DNA of 64,000 nt. It comes from Labedaea rhizosphaerae (GTDB taxonomy: Bacteria; Actinomycetota; Actinomycetes; Mycobacteriales; Pseudonocardiaceae). A program made the position numbers and the translations under genes. Location of the stretch: the NCBI RefSeq assembly GCF_004362825.1, contig NZ_SNXZ01000002.1:1049365-1113364 (forward strand), written 5' to 3'. Of this stretch, positions 8,756 through 16,622 are shown piece after piece (positions within the stretch are counted from its first letter, which is position 1; each line of letters begins with the position of its first letter). The notes beneath the pieces are model-generated. The model had not been told where the DNA came from, did no database searches, and worked only from the letters and a program-made list of their open reading frames with translations.

Positions 8756-8879
8756 CAGGCGACCGTCCCTTCTCGACCGCTCCACGACCTGCCGGTCCAT
8801 CTCTGGTGCACGTCTCATGCATCGTCTCGCTTCACGCTGCCTTTGGCGCTGCCGATGGCGTCGGGGAGGACAGCGGACG

Positions 8880-10733
8880 ATGGAGACGATCGACGACGGG
8901 ACCGTGTCCCGATTGGATGGCCTGGCGGACCTGACACCGACCTTCTCGGTGTGTGTCCTGTGTAGCCATCCGGATGCGGATCCGGCCGCCGCGTTCCGAT
9001 CACTCGTCGAGTTCCTTCGGACCAACTTGGCGGCGAAGGGCCGGGCGCAGTCGGTTCGCTGTCTCGCCGAGGTCGTGCTCACCGGGTCCGACCAGGTCGA
9101 CGAGATCGCCTCGATGCTCGACCTCGGATTCGACGACCTGTTCGCCTCGATCCGAGAGCGCCGCGCGACACCGAACTGGTCGGGCGAACGCACCGAACCC
9201 ATCGACGTGGTCAATCAACTGACCCTGGCTATCCGGCGCGGACGGTTCGTGGTGGTGCACACGCCGGTGAGCGACGAAGCGTTGCGGAAGTGGTTGCGAA
9301 GGTTCAACAGGCTCTACAGATACCTGCCCAGCGCCGTTCTCAGAAGCACGTTCCAAGGAAACGGCAGAACCGTGTGGCTGCGCGGTGTGCACCGTCGTCG
9401 CTTCACCAAGGCCGACAGCAAGACACTCGTCGGCATGCGCGTGCAGGAGGTGCTTGACGACGACGAGGACGCGAGCTTCGCGATGAGCGCCGCCGCGATC
9501 GACTACGTGCCCACCGACGACGGCGCGATCGTGCGCGGCAGGTTGACCGTGTCGCCGCAACGGTCGCGCATCTACTGGAAGGTCCGGGTCGACATGCCGA
9601 CCTTTCTCGCCGCGACCACCGAGACGGTCGACCTTCTCGACAAGGCGCTCGTCGCCGAGCCGCAGGACGAGCTGTTCCCCCAGCTCGCGATTCCCGAGAT
9701 CGACTTGTGCAACGTGCGTGGCGCCTACGACATCAGCATTGCCGAGCCGGACGAGCTCTTCGACATGCCTGACCCCGACGGTGACCTGGAGGCGCGAGCC
9801 CACCTGTTGCGAAACTCCATCCTCGAGGTTGTCGGGCACCCCGAATCCGCTGCATTCACGGCCGTCGTCGGCCACGACGGCGCCGAAGTCGGGAAGCTGT
9901 CGATCAAGCCGGTCCCGCGCGGCGACGGGTTCGACCTGGACGTGCGATTCGCCGAGGTTCCGTCGAGCGAGAAGCACGCTCGGCGGATCCGGGATGCCAT
10001 TGGCGACGGCGACTTGGTGAGGGTCTACTACGAGTCTGGCCACACGTTCGACGAACACCAGATCAATTGCCAGAACCAGACGGCACCTCCGTTCGCGAAC
10101 CTGGAGTTCGCGGACTTCGGCCTGCACCTCGTCACCCGAGAGAAGCCTCTCGTGCACGGTGACCAAGCAATTCATGGCGCCATCGCTCGACCCGGAGACC
10201 TCTCACTGTTCTCATGGGTCGTCGAGCAGTACTCCACAGGGTGGCTCGTCTGCGACGACGGCGCCGGCGAGGTAGCCGACTTCCTGCACCTCGACGGTGG
10301 CACGCTGACCGCCATCCACGTCAAGGGAGCACACAGCGGGTCGCCTGCACGTCATGTGTCCGTGACCGCGTACCAAGAGGTAGTGGGTCAAGCGGTGAAG
10401 AACCTCCGATCACTCACCACAGATTCGCTTGTTGACCGGTTCACGGTGCACCGCATCGCCCAACCGGCTGCCTGGCGGAACGGCACGCGCGTCACGGACT
10501 TGTCCGAGTTCGTCAGGGCTCTGCGCGATCGGACCACGCGCAACAAGACCCGAGTCGTGATCGTGCAGCCGCACCTGCTGCGTTCCGTGCACGACGCGGC
10601 GCGGAAGGCGGCCGAAGACGGAACTCCGACGCGAGAGTCGCGCAGTCTCACGCTGCTGGATGGTTTGCTGCGAAGCGCCCGCAAAGCTGTCATCTCGTTG
10701 TGGGACGACCTGACCGTCATCGGCAGCGAGTAG
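8880..10733 (+). CDS. Unrecognised 617-residue protein, possible PD-(D/E)XK-like nuclease core
   Basis: No family is named with confidence. ATG 8880 has a strong GGGGAGGA site at 8863-8870; an earlier ATG at 8817 lacks one. The protein is soluble and charged. An N-terminal half carries WLRGVHRRRFTKADSKTLVG near residue 165. A C-terminal half has GEVADFLHLDGGTLTAIHVKGA at about 470-490, which reads like an Asp then I-H-V-K restriction-endonuclease-fold core. A helical end follows with RVVIVQPHLL and LLDGLLRSARKAVISLW. I recall similar KADSKTL and ADF...HxK modules in sporadic, defence-associated actinobacterial proteins, but cannot check this. Its base composition looks slightly less GC-rich than its neighbours. 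Its 3' end overlaps the convergent MFS gene by 17 bases. Confidence 0.6.
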   Translation: METIDDGTVSRLDGLADLTPTFSVCVLCSHPDADPAAAFRSLVEFLRTNLAAKGRAQSVRCLAEVVLTGSDQVDEIASMLDLGFDDLFASIRERRATPNWSGERTEPIDVVNQLTLAIRRGRFVVVHTPVSDEALRKWLRRFNRLYRYLPSAVLRSTFQGNGRTVWLRGVHRRRFTKADSKTLVGMRVQEVLDDDEDASFAMSAAAIDYVPTDDGAIVRGRLTVSPQRSRIYWKVRVDMPTFLAATTETVDLLDKALVAEPQDELFPQLAIPEIDLCNVRGAYDISIAEPDELFDMPDPDGDLEARAHLLRNSILEVVGHPESAAFTAVVGHDGAEVGKLSIKPVPRGDGFDLDVRFAEVPSSEKHARRIRDAIGDGDLVRVYYESGHTFDEHQINCQNQTAPPFANLEFADFGLHLVTREKPLVHGDQAIHGAIARPGDLSLFSWVVEQYSTGWLVCDDGAGEVADFLHLDGGTLTAIHVKGAHSGSPARHVSVTAYQEVVGQAVKNLRSLTTDSLVDRFTVHRIAQPAAWRNGTRVTDLSEFVRALRDRTTRNKTRVVIVQPHLLRSVHDAARKAAEDGTPTRESRSLTLLDGLLRSARKAVISLWDDLTVIGSE

Positions 10734-11901
10734 GTCTCGGCCCACTCGCCAGATCAACAGGAGTGTCTTTCCGGCGAGCCGTGTACGACAGGACGACGAC
10801 CACTACGGCGCAGGCCAGGGTGAGGGCGGCGCACGCCAGGACCGGCACGCCGGCGGCGAACAGCAGCGCACCCGTCGCGTAGACGATGAGGTTCACCAGT
10901 TGGGTGGTCTGGTTCGCCCACGCCCAGATGTCCGTTGTGGACACTTCATCTTCGGCGGCACCGGCCACCCGTGCGCGGAGCCGGCCGGAGTACAAGCCGT
11001 ACGTCAGGCCGGCGACTGCGAAGCCGGCGAAAGCGCCGGCGTGACCGGCGTACACCCACGCGGCCAAGGCGACCGCGTAGATCAGGGCGAGGACGTCCAG
11101 GCGCACGGCAAGGTCCTTGCGTACCAAGGAAAGCAGGAACGCCACCAAGCCACCGGTGCCGTAACACGTCAGCGCCACACCGAAACCCGTGACGCCGAAG
11201 TGGTGCACGTCGGCGAAGACGGGGAGCTCCACGGCGTTCACCGCCGCGCCGACGACGCCGAACCACACCCACAGCCGCAGGCCGGGGACGAACCGTCCCG
11301 CCACACCGCGGGGGCGACCGACCAGGCGGGTCGGCCCGCCGGTAGCGATCCGGCCGTCGGGTGCCTCGCGCGGTGCGCGAGCCAGCACCAGCGCCGCGAC
11401 CACGAACGTCACCGCGTCGATGACGAACAGGGCCGAGAAGCCGAGCACGCCGCCGATGACGCCGCCGAACGCGGGGCTGATCGCCAGCGTGATCGAGCCG
11501 ACCGAGCCGATGGCCGTGAACGTCGAACTGCGCCTGCCCTCAGGCGTCCAGTCGGTGGCGACGGACATGAACAGGGTGTTGCCGATGGTGCGGAACAACG
11601 ATGTCACGCCGAGCAGGCAGAGCACGTAGACCAGGCCCCAGCCGCGGGCCAGCAACGCCAAGGACAACGCCGCCAACGGCAGTTGCACCGCCAACCACGC
11701 GAACCGGGTGCGGAACCCGGCCATGCGCGCCGTCGCCCACCGGGCGAGCAGCAGCGGCGGCGCCGCCTGGACCAGAAACGCGCCGATCGTGGCCGACGAA
11801 CCGAAGGTGTTCTGCAGGTATTGCAGGAGGCCCGTGAAGGTGAGCCAGTTGCCCACCTGCGACACGCCCGCCGCACCGACGAGCCTTGTTTTGGCCCCCA
11901 C
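10717..11901 (-). CDS. MFS transporter
   Basis: 394-residue membrane protein with about 10-12 hydrophobic helices and a central cytoplasmic loop (RAPREAPDGRIATGG) between two halves, matching the major facilitator layout. The N-terminal half has the pattern SQVGNWLTFTGLLQYLQ of the MFS_3/EntS-type exporters. Start GTG 11901 is chosen for its spacing from GAGAAG upstream; TTG 11904 is the alternative. It is the third gene of a minus-strand operon behind the MpaB-like oxygenase and a zinc-ribbon protein (9-base gaps), so it may export a product or substrate of that oxygenase. The substrate is unknown. Confidence 0.82.
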   Translation of the reverse strand: MGAKTRLVGAAGVSQVGNWLTFTGLLQYLQNTFGSSATIGAFLVQAAPPLLLARWATARMAGFRTRFAWLAVQLPLAALSLALLARGWGLVYVLCLLGVTSLFRTIGNTLFMSVATDWTPEGRRSSTFTAIGSVGSITLAISPAFGGVIGGVLGFSALFVIDAVTFVVAALVLARAPREAPDGRIATGGPTRLVGRPRGVAGRFVPGLRLWVWFGVVGAAVNAVELPVFADVHHFGVTGFGVALTCYGTGGLVAFLLSLVRKDLAVRLDVLALIYAVALAAWVYAGHAGAFAGFAVAGLTYGLYSGRLRARVAGAAEDEVSTTDIWAWANQTTQLVNLIVYATGALLFAAGVPVLACAALTLACAVVVVVLSYTARRKDTPVDLASGPRPTRCR

Positions 11902-11910
11902 CAACGCTTC

Positions 11911-12261
11911 TCAGCTGTCCCACGGCTCGGCGCGGGTCAACGCGGCTTCCTCCGGGATCCCCAACCGTTCGGCCGCCGCGCGCCGCTCGCGCACCTGCGC
12001 CGAGGTTCGCGGCCGGTAGCCGGGGCCGCTGCATCCGCAGGTGAGGAACTTGATCCCGGCGTTCAGCGTCGCTTCCAACGCCCGCCACCCCGACTCGTCC
12101 CGCTTCGGTGGCGCGGCGAAGTCGAAGCCGGCGGTGATCATCGGCGCACCACAGCGCGGGCAGCGGTGCTCACGGGTCGGCAGCCACTCGTACTTGGCCG
12201 ACACGCGACAGGGCAGGCACACGTAGTGCATCTTGTAGTGGCTCATCCCGTACCGGCACAT
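11911..12261 (-). CDS. Small four-cysteine zinc-ribbon protein
   Basis: 116 residues. Two CxxC knuckles at Cys15/Cys18 (CLPC) and Cys34/Cys37 (CPRC) form a rubredoxin-like zinc ribbon at the N-terminus; a basic, helical tail follows (RTSAQVRERRAAAERLG). An extra CGC lies near residue 75. Start ATG 12261, with ATG 12246 as the alternative. It sits between the MpaB-like gene and the MFS gene with 9-base gaps. No function is known to me for this family; a structural or nucleic-acid-binding role fits the fold. Confidence 0.65.
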   Translation of the reverse strand: MCRYGMSHYKMHYVCLPCRVSAKYEWLPTREHRCPRCGAPMITAGFDFAAPPKRDESGWRALEATLNAGIKFLTCGCSGPGYRPRTSAQVRERRAAAERLGIPEEAALTRAEPWDS

Positions 12262-12270
12262 GCCGACAGG

Positions 12271-13206
12271 TTACCCAGCCCGGCCCCGAAACTCAGCCGG
12301 AATGTAGTGGCTCGGGTCGGACCAGCGGTCTCGTGGCGGCAGGTTGCGGGCTGGTGTCTCCACCCGAGTGTCCACACCGGACTTCTCGCGGTGCCAGCCG
12401 GCCCGGGCCCGTGGGTGGAACCGCCGGTCGAACGGCACGAACCGCCAGGCGAACCGGACCAGGCGACCGAATCGTCGCAGCAGCCACTCGTCGCGGCGTG
12501 ACCACGTGAACCCGAGCAGTTCCCGCACGGGCGGCGGGTAGAGCCCGACGGTCAGCCACACGAACCCCCGCGCGATCGGCACCCGCACCAGCCGCCACAC
12601 CGGCATCGGCACCCAGCGCAGCGTCGGCGGCCGCGGCAGGTCGCCGAGGTCGAGGACGTCCCGCGTCGCCTTGTTGTCCTCCAGGACGTCGCGGCACATC
12701 CGGTCGAAGTAGCGTTCGAAGGCGGCCCAGTCCGGCGGCACCGGTCGCGTGCTCACGCCGTACAACCCGTACCACTCAACGGTTTCCGCGTAATAGCGCT
12801 CTTTGTCCGTTGTGGACATCGGCTCGTCGAAGTACTCCGCGACGAGCACCGGCAGCATCAGGAACGTCGCGTGCGCCCAGTAGAACGTCTCCGGGTTGAG
12901 CGCGTGGTACGGCCGCCCCTTGCTGTCCACGCCCTTGATCGCGTTGTGGTAGCCGCGGATCTCGTGCGCGGTCTGCTCGGCGCGCGGGCCGTCGTACACC
13001 ACGCCGCCGATCGGGTAGAGCGAGCGGTACAGGCGCTGCCAGCGCTCCTCGAAGAACTTGGAGTGCTCCTCGACCCCGGCGCCGAGCTGCGGGTGCATGT
13101 TCTGCATGGAGCCGGCCCAGAGCGCGAGGAGCAGCGTGCGCCAGTCGCCGAAGTACTTCCAGGTGATCGAGTCCGGCCCGAGCGGTGCCACGCGCCCTCC
13201 CAACAT
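12271..13206 (-). CDS. MpaB-family oxygenase (DUF2236, rubber-oxygenase-like fold)
   Basis: 311 residues from ATG 13206. The DUF2236/MpaB' catalytic domain is recognised by PLGPDSITWKYFGDWRTLL at the start, QNMHPQLGAGVEEHS, then the histidine-bearing stretch HALNPETFYWAHATFLM. Relatives include latex-clearing protein (heme b) and fungal MpaB, which cleave C=C bonds; the substrate of bacterial paralogues is mostly unknown. A longer reading from 13254 would run through the operator at 13236-13253, so I prefer 13206. It leads an operon with the zinc-ribbon and MFS genes and diverges from a TetR gene, its likely repressor. Confidence 0.8.
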   Translation of the reverse strand: MLGGRVAPLGPDSITWKYFGDWRTLLLALWAGSMQNMHPQLGAGVEEHSKFFEERWQRLYRSLYPIGGVVYDGPRAEQTAHEIRGYHNAIKGVDSKGRPYHALNPETFYWAHATFLMLPVLVAEYFDEPMSTTDKERYYAETVEWYGLYGVSTRPVPPDWAAFERYFDRMCRDVLEDNKATRDVLDLGDLPRPPTLRWVPMPVWRLVRVPIARGFVWLTVGLYPPPVRELLGFTWSRRDEWLLRRFGRLVRFAWRFVPFDRRFHPRARAGWHREKSGVDTRVETPARNLPPRDRWSDPSHYIPAEFRGRAG

Positions 13207-13235
13207 CTGATGACGGCTGTCCTCAGAGTATGGTG

Positions 13236-13253
13236 TGACGACACCCGTCGTCA
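13236..13253. promoter_or_regulatory. Operator-like palindrome between the MpaB and TetR genes
   Basis: TGACGAC (13236-13242) and GTCGTCA (13247-13253) are perfect inverted copies with spacer ACCC. A second overlapping pair, GGTGT (13232-13236) and ACACC (13241-13245), is nested with it. They lie 30 bases from the MpaB start and 15 bases from the TetR start, as expected for a TetR-type operator acting on both genes. Confidence 0.6.
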
Positions 13254-13268
13254 ATCAGGGCAGGGAGC

Positions 13269-13865
13269 ATGGCACGCACGTACGGCGGCACGACGATGGC
13301 CGATCGCAAGGCCCACCGCCGCCGCACGCTGCTCGACGTCGGCACCGAACTGTTGGGCACCAAGGGCACCGCGGCGGTGACCGTGCGCTCGGTGTGCCGC
13401 GCGGCCAAGCTGACCGACCGCTACTTCTACGAGAGCTTCGCCGGCCGCGAAGAGCTGATCACGGCCGTCTTCGACGAGGTGGCCGAACTGGCCGCGACCG
13501 CCCTGCGCGCGGCCGTCGCGATCCAAGCGCCACCCCCGGATCTGGCCCGCGCCGCCGTCGACGCCTTCCTCGGCGTGCTGACCGACGACCCCCGCCGGGG
13601 CCGGATCCTGCTGCTCGAACCGCTCACCGACCCCGTCTTGAGCGCCCACGCGGGCGACGCCATGCGCCTGTTCGAAGCCCTGATCGGCAGCCAGCTGCCC
13701 ACGACGGACCCGGTGCGCGCGCAGCTCACCGCCACCGCGCTGCTGGGCGCGCTGACCCACCTCTTCACCCGCTGGCTGGACGGCTCCCTGCCCGCGACCC
13801 GCGCTCAGCTCACCGACTTCTGCGTGGCGATGCTCGCCAACTCGGCCACCGCCGACCGCAGTTGA
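13269..13865 (+). CDS. TetR family transcriptional regulator
   Basis: 198 residues. Helix-turn-helix near residues 15-60 (TLLDVGTELLGTKGTAAVTVRSV, AKLTDRYFYESFAGREEL). The C-terminal effector domain is not assigned. ATG 13269 follows CAGGGAG very closely; ATG 13296 is a possible alternative. It is probably the repressor of the divergent MpaB operon. Its last 61 bases overlap the 3' end of the convergent kynureninase gene, so the two transcripts are antisense at their ends. Confidence 0.87.
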   Translation: MARTYGGTTMADRKAHRRRTLLDVGTELLGTKGTAAVTVRSVCRAAKLTDRYFYESFAGREELITAVFDEVAELAATALRAAVAIQAPPPDLARAAVDAFLGVLTDDPRRGRILLLEPLTDPVLSAHAGDAMRLFEALIGSQLPTTDPVRAQLTATALLGALTHLFTRWLDGSLPATRAQLTDFCVAMLANSATADRS

Positions 13866-14965
13866 TCGTCGGTCAGGTAGGGCGCGACGCCGAAACGCAG
13901 GTGCGGGCCGCGGGCGTCGGTGAGGACTCCACGCTGGGCCAGCGCTTCCTGGAATCGACCGGCGTCCGGGGTGCGCACCGAGACGAACCCGCCGAAGTTC
14001 GCGCGATCGGTGGCCACGTCGAGGCCGAGGGCCGCGATCTCGTTGGCCAGCAAGGAAGTCTGCGCGAGGTAGCGTTCACGCAGCGCGGCCGGGGTCATGC
14101 CCTGGGCGGCGAAGAAGTCGAACACGCGGGCCGCCCGGTAGTGGCTCGTCGGGTCGTAGGTGGAACCGGCGAAGCGGTCGCCGCCGGTGCCGTAGGCGAC
14201 CTGACCGGGCTGGGGCGGGGCGGCCAGGGCGCCGAACTCCGCGTACCAGCCGGTGATCACCGGACGCAGGGTGTCGGCGTGCGCGGGCAAGCGCAGGAAG
14301 CAGTTGCCCTCCCCCAGCTGCAGGTACTTGTAGCCGCCGCCGACCACCCAGGCATCGGTCAAACCGTGAGCGGCCAAGGGGAATTCCATGACGCCGAGCG
14401 CGTGGTAGACGTCCACGACGAACTCGGCGCCGTGCAAGGCGCAGGTCGAAGCCACCTCGGCGAGCCCGGGCACGATACGGCTGGTCTCGAACAGCACCGC
14501 GGAAACCAGCACGGCGGCGGTCCGGGAGTCCACAACGGACGCGACCCGCCCGGCCAGGGTGTCCGCGGGTGAAGCCGCCACGCGCACGACCTCGACCCCC
14601 GCCTCTTCCAGCCGGGTCAGCTGGCGGCGCAGCGTGTGGAACTCACCGTCGGTGGTGACCAGCCGCGGCCGCGCCCGCAGGTCCACAGCGGACAGCATGC
14701 GCAGCACCAGCTCATGGGTGTTGGCGCCCAACGCCATCGCGCCGTCGTCGGCCAGCCACGACCGGAACCCGGCACGCACACGATCGGCTTTGGCGAAGGC
14801 CAGCGACCACTTCTCGTCCACCGCACGGGAAGCGTCCTCGAACGCCTCGACCTGACCCTCGAGCGCGACGTCGGGCCACGCCTGGTGCGAGTGCCCGGTG
14901 AGCAGCAACCGCTCCCCCACCCGGAACCTGGAGTAGTGCGCGGCCAACGAAGATGCAGGGATCAC
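13805..14965 (-). CDS. kynU: Kynureninase
   Basis: PLP enzyme that hydrolyses kynurenine to anthranilate and alanine. 386 residues, fold type I class V aminotransferase. Visible features are DGEFHTLRRQL, the cofactor-binding stretch EFVVDVYHALGVMEF, the PLP-lysine region GGYKYLQLGEGNCFLR, and PTSHYRAARVFDFF near the C-terminus. It is slightly shorter than typical kynureninases (about 400-420). The start is GTG 14965, overlapping the tryptophan dioxygenase stop as GTGA, so the two are coupled. The pair makes anthranilate, the substrate of the divergent CoA-pathway operon. Confidence 0.88.
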   Translation of the reverse strand: MIPASSLAAHYSRFRVGERLLLTGHSHQAWPDVALEGQVEAFEDASRAVDEKWSLAFAKADRVRAGFRSWLADDGAMALGANTHELVLRMLSAVDLRARPRLVTTDGEFHTLRRQLTRLEEAGVEVVRVAASPADTLAGRVASVVDSRTAAVLVSAVLFETSRIVPGLAEVASTCALHGAEFVVDVYHALGVMEFPLAAHGLTDAWVVGGGYKYLQLGEGNCFLRLPAHADTLRPVITGWYAEFGALAAPPQPGQVAYGTGGDRFAGSTYDPTSHYRAARVFDFFAAQGMTPAALRERYLAQTSLLANEIAALGLDVATDRANFGGFVSVRTPDAGRFQEALAQRGVLTDARGPHLRFGVAPYLTDDQLRSAVAELASIATQKSVS

Positions 14966-15759
14966 AACCGGCTCCTGACGGCCCAGAGATCGGGGAAATA
15001 GGGGTTGAACAACGTGCCACGCAGGTAGGTGGCGCCGGACGAGCCACCGGTGCCCGCCTTGTCGCCGATGACCCGCTCGACCATCTTCACGTGCCGGTAA
15101 CGCCACTCCTGCAGGCCCTCGTCGAGGTCGACCAGGCGCTCGCAGACCTGCGCCGGCCCGCCGTCGTCCAGGTAGACCTGCAGCAACACGTCCTGCACGA
15201 CCTTGTTCGGCTCGACCGGCTTGGTCACGTCGCGCTCCAGCGCCTCGACCGGCACCGGGTACTTGTGCTCGGCCAGGTAGCGCAGGAACGCGTCGAACAG
15301 CGACGGTTGTGCCATGGCCGCGGCGATCGCGTCGCGCGCGGCGCCCTCGGGGTAGTGCTGGAACACGCGCTCGTCGCGGCGGCCGAGCGCCGCCTCCAGC
15401 CGGCGGAACTGCGCGGACTGGAAGCCGCTGGAGGCGTCGAGCCGCTCGCGGAAGCTGGTGAACTGGCGCGGGGTCATGGTTTCCAGCACGTCGATCTGCG
15501 CGACCACCACCTTGAGGATGGTCAGCGACCGCTTCAACGTGTGCAGCGACGGCGTCGTGCGCCCCTCCTCCAGCGTGCGGCGCAGGTGCGTCAGCTCGTG
15601 CAGCATCTGCTTGAACCACAGCTCGTACACCTGGTGGATGACGATGAACAGCATCTCGTCGTGCTCTTCCGAGCGCGGCCGCTGCGCGTTCAGCACCTCG
15701 TCCAGGGCCAGGTACGAGGTGTAGGTGAGTGATTCGTGGGGCGCGGACGGATCGGTCAT
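14962..15759 (-). CDS. kynA: Tryptophan 2,3-dioxygenase
   Basis: Heme dioxygenase opening the indole ring of tryptophan to N-formylkynurenine. 265 residues. The active-site histidine region is FIVIHQVYELWFKQ, the substrate-carboxylate arginine lies in GFQSAQFR, the proximal heme histidine is in EWRYRHVKMVERVIG, and the GTGGSSGATYLR loop is present. The start ATG 15759 overlaps the stop of the PaaX-type regulator (ATGA), giving regulator-kynA-kynU in one transcript. No kynurenine formamidase (KynB-type cyclase fold) is found next to it. Confidence 0.95.
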   Translation of the reverse strand: MTDPSAPHESLTYTSYLALDEVLNAQRPRSEEHDEMLFIVIHQVYELWFKQMLHELTHLRRTLEEGRTTPSLHTLKRSLTILKVVVAQIDVLETMTPRQFTSFRERLDASSGFQSAQFRRLEAALGRRDERVFQHYPEGAARDAIAAAMAQPSLFDAFLRYLAEHKYPVPVEALERDVTKPVEPNKVVQDVLLQVYLDDGGPAQVCERLVDLDEGLQEWRYRHVKMVERVIGDKAGTGGSSGATYLRGTLFNPYFPDLWAVRSRL

Positions 15760-16574
15760 GGCGTGATCACCTCATCGAAGTAGCGCTGGGCCGCGGGCGC
15801 CAGCGCTGGGTAGAGCTCGTGGAACACGGCCACCGCGTCGGCGCGGGCGGCCGGGGGCGGGACCAGCCGGGCCGGCAACTCGGGGTCGAGCAAGGGGTAT
15901 TGCCGGAACTCGTGGGTCATGCGGGTGCGGATGCCGAACGCCGCCGCCGGGTCGAGGACGGCAGGCTCGACGCCACGGTAGGTGTGCACGAAGCGCCGGT
16001 AGCGCTCGGCGAGTTCGTCGAGGTCCCACGCCCGCGCGACGGCCGCACGCACGTCGACTATCCGCGACGGCTTGCCGGTGAGCAGCCCCGCGTGCCGCTC
16101 GACCCGCAGCTCGGCCAGCAGGGCGGCGACCTCGGCCTCGCGGTCGCGCGCGGCCAGCCACAGCCCGTCCTGCACCGAACCGAAGCCGAGGAACCGCAGC
16201 CGGACGGCCAGGCGCCTGCGGGCGTCCCGGCGCTCGTCGGGGATGGCGTGCCACAGGACGGTCCAGCAGTCGACGGACTCGGGCTGCTCGCCGAACCGGA
16301 AGATCCGCCGGTCGCCCTCGGCGAGCGCGTCGCGGGTGCGCTTGGTCAGCCGGTAGCGCACCAATCGGCCGTCGCGCTCGCGTTCCAGCAGGTCACGCTG
16401 CACCATCCGGGACAGGGCGACCCGGGCCGCGTTCTGCGTGCAGCCGAACTCGGTCAGCAACGCGACCAGCCCGCCCGCCCACACGAGCGCCTGCTCGCGG
16501 TCGGGGACGTAGGCGCCGAGCAGGGTCATCGCCAGATCCTGAGGCGAGATGTCCTGGGGCGGGATGTCCTCCAC
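15756..16574 (-). CDS. PaaX-family transcriptional regulator
   Basis: 272 residues from GTG 16574. N-terminal winged helix (LLTEFGCTQNAARVALSRMVQRDLLERERDGR) followed by the PaaX central and C-terminal domains (YRLTKRTRDALAEGDRRIF, WTVLWHAIPDERRDARRRL, FLGFGSVQDGLWLA). E. coli PaaX is a repressor released by phenylacetyl-CoA. By analogy this protein probably senses an aryl-CoA such as anthraniloyl-CoA, which is inference. It heads the kynA-kynU operon and faces the CoA-pathway operon across 48 bases containing an imperfect 24-bp palindrome, so it could control both directions. Confidence 0.85.
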   Translation of the reverse strand: MEDIPPQDISPQDLAMTLLGAYVPDREQALVWAGGLVALLTEFGCTQNAARVALSRMVQRDLLERERDGRLVRYRLTKRTRDALAEGDRRIFRFGEQPESVDCWTVLWHAIPDERRDARRRLAVRLRFLGFGSVQDGLWLAARDREAEVAALLAELRVERHAGLLTGKPSRIVDVRAAVARAWDLDELAERYRRFVHTYRGVEPAVLDPAAAFGIRTRMTHEFRQYPLLDPELPARLVPPPAARADAVAVFHELYPALAPAAQRYFDEVITP

Positions 16575-16586
16575 AAGCCAACTCTA

Positions 16587-16610
16587 TACACCACACCCGG
16601 GTGAGTTGTA
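16587..16610. promoter_or_regulatory. Imperfect 24-bp palindrome, candidate PaaX-type operator
   Basis: A perfect CACCCGGGTG core at 16594-16603 is framed by TACA (16587-16590) and TGTA (16607-16610), all sharing one axis of symmetry; only two positions per half fail to match. It lies in the 48-base gap between the divergent GTG starts at 16574 and 16623, so a bound dimer would occlude both promoters. Confidence 0.6.
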
Positions 16611-16622
16611 ATGTCTTGAAGA

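Noticed and set aside
13805-15619. A 604-residue fusion reading through kynureninase into the tryptophan dioxygenase region
   Set aside because: The extra N-terminus is the wrong frame of the dioxygenase; GTG 14965 overlapping its stop is the natural kynureninase start.
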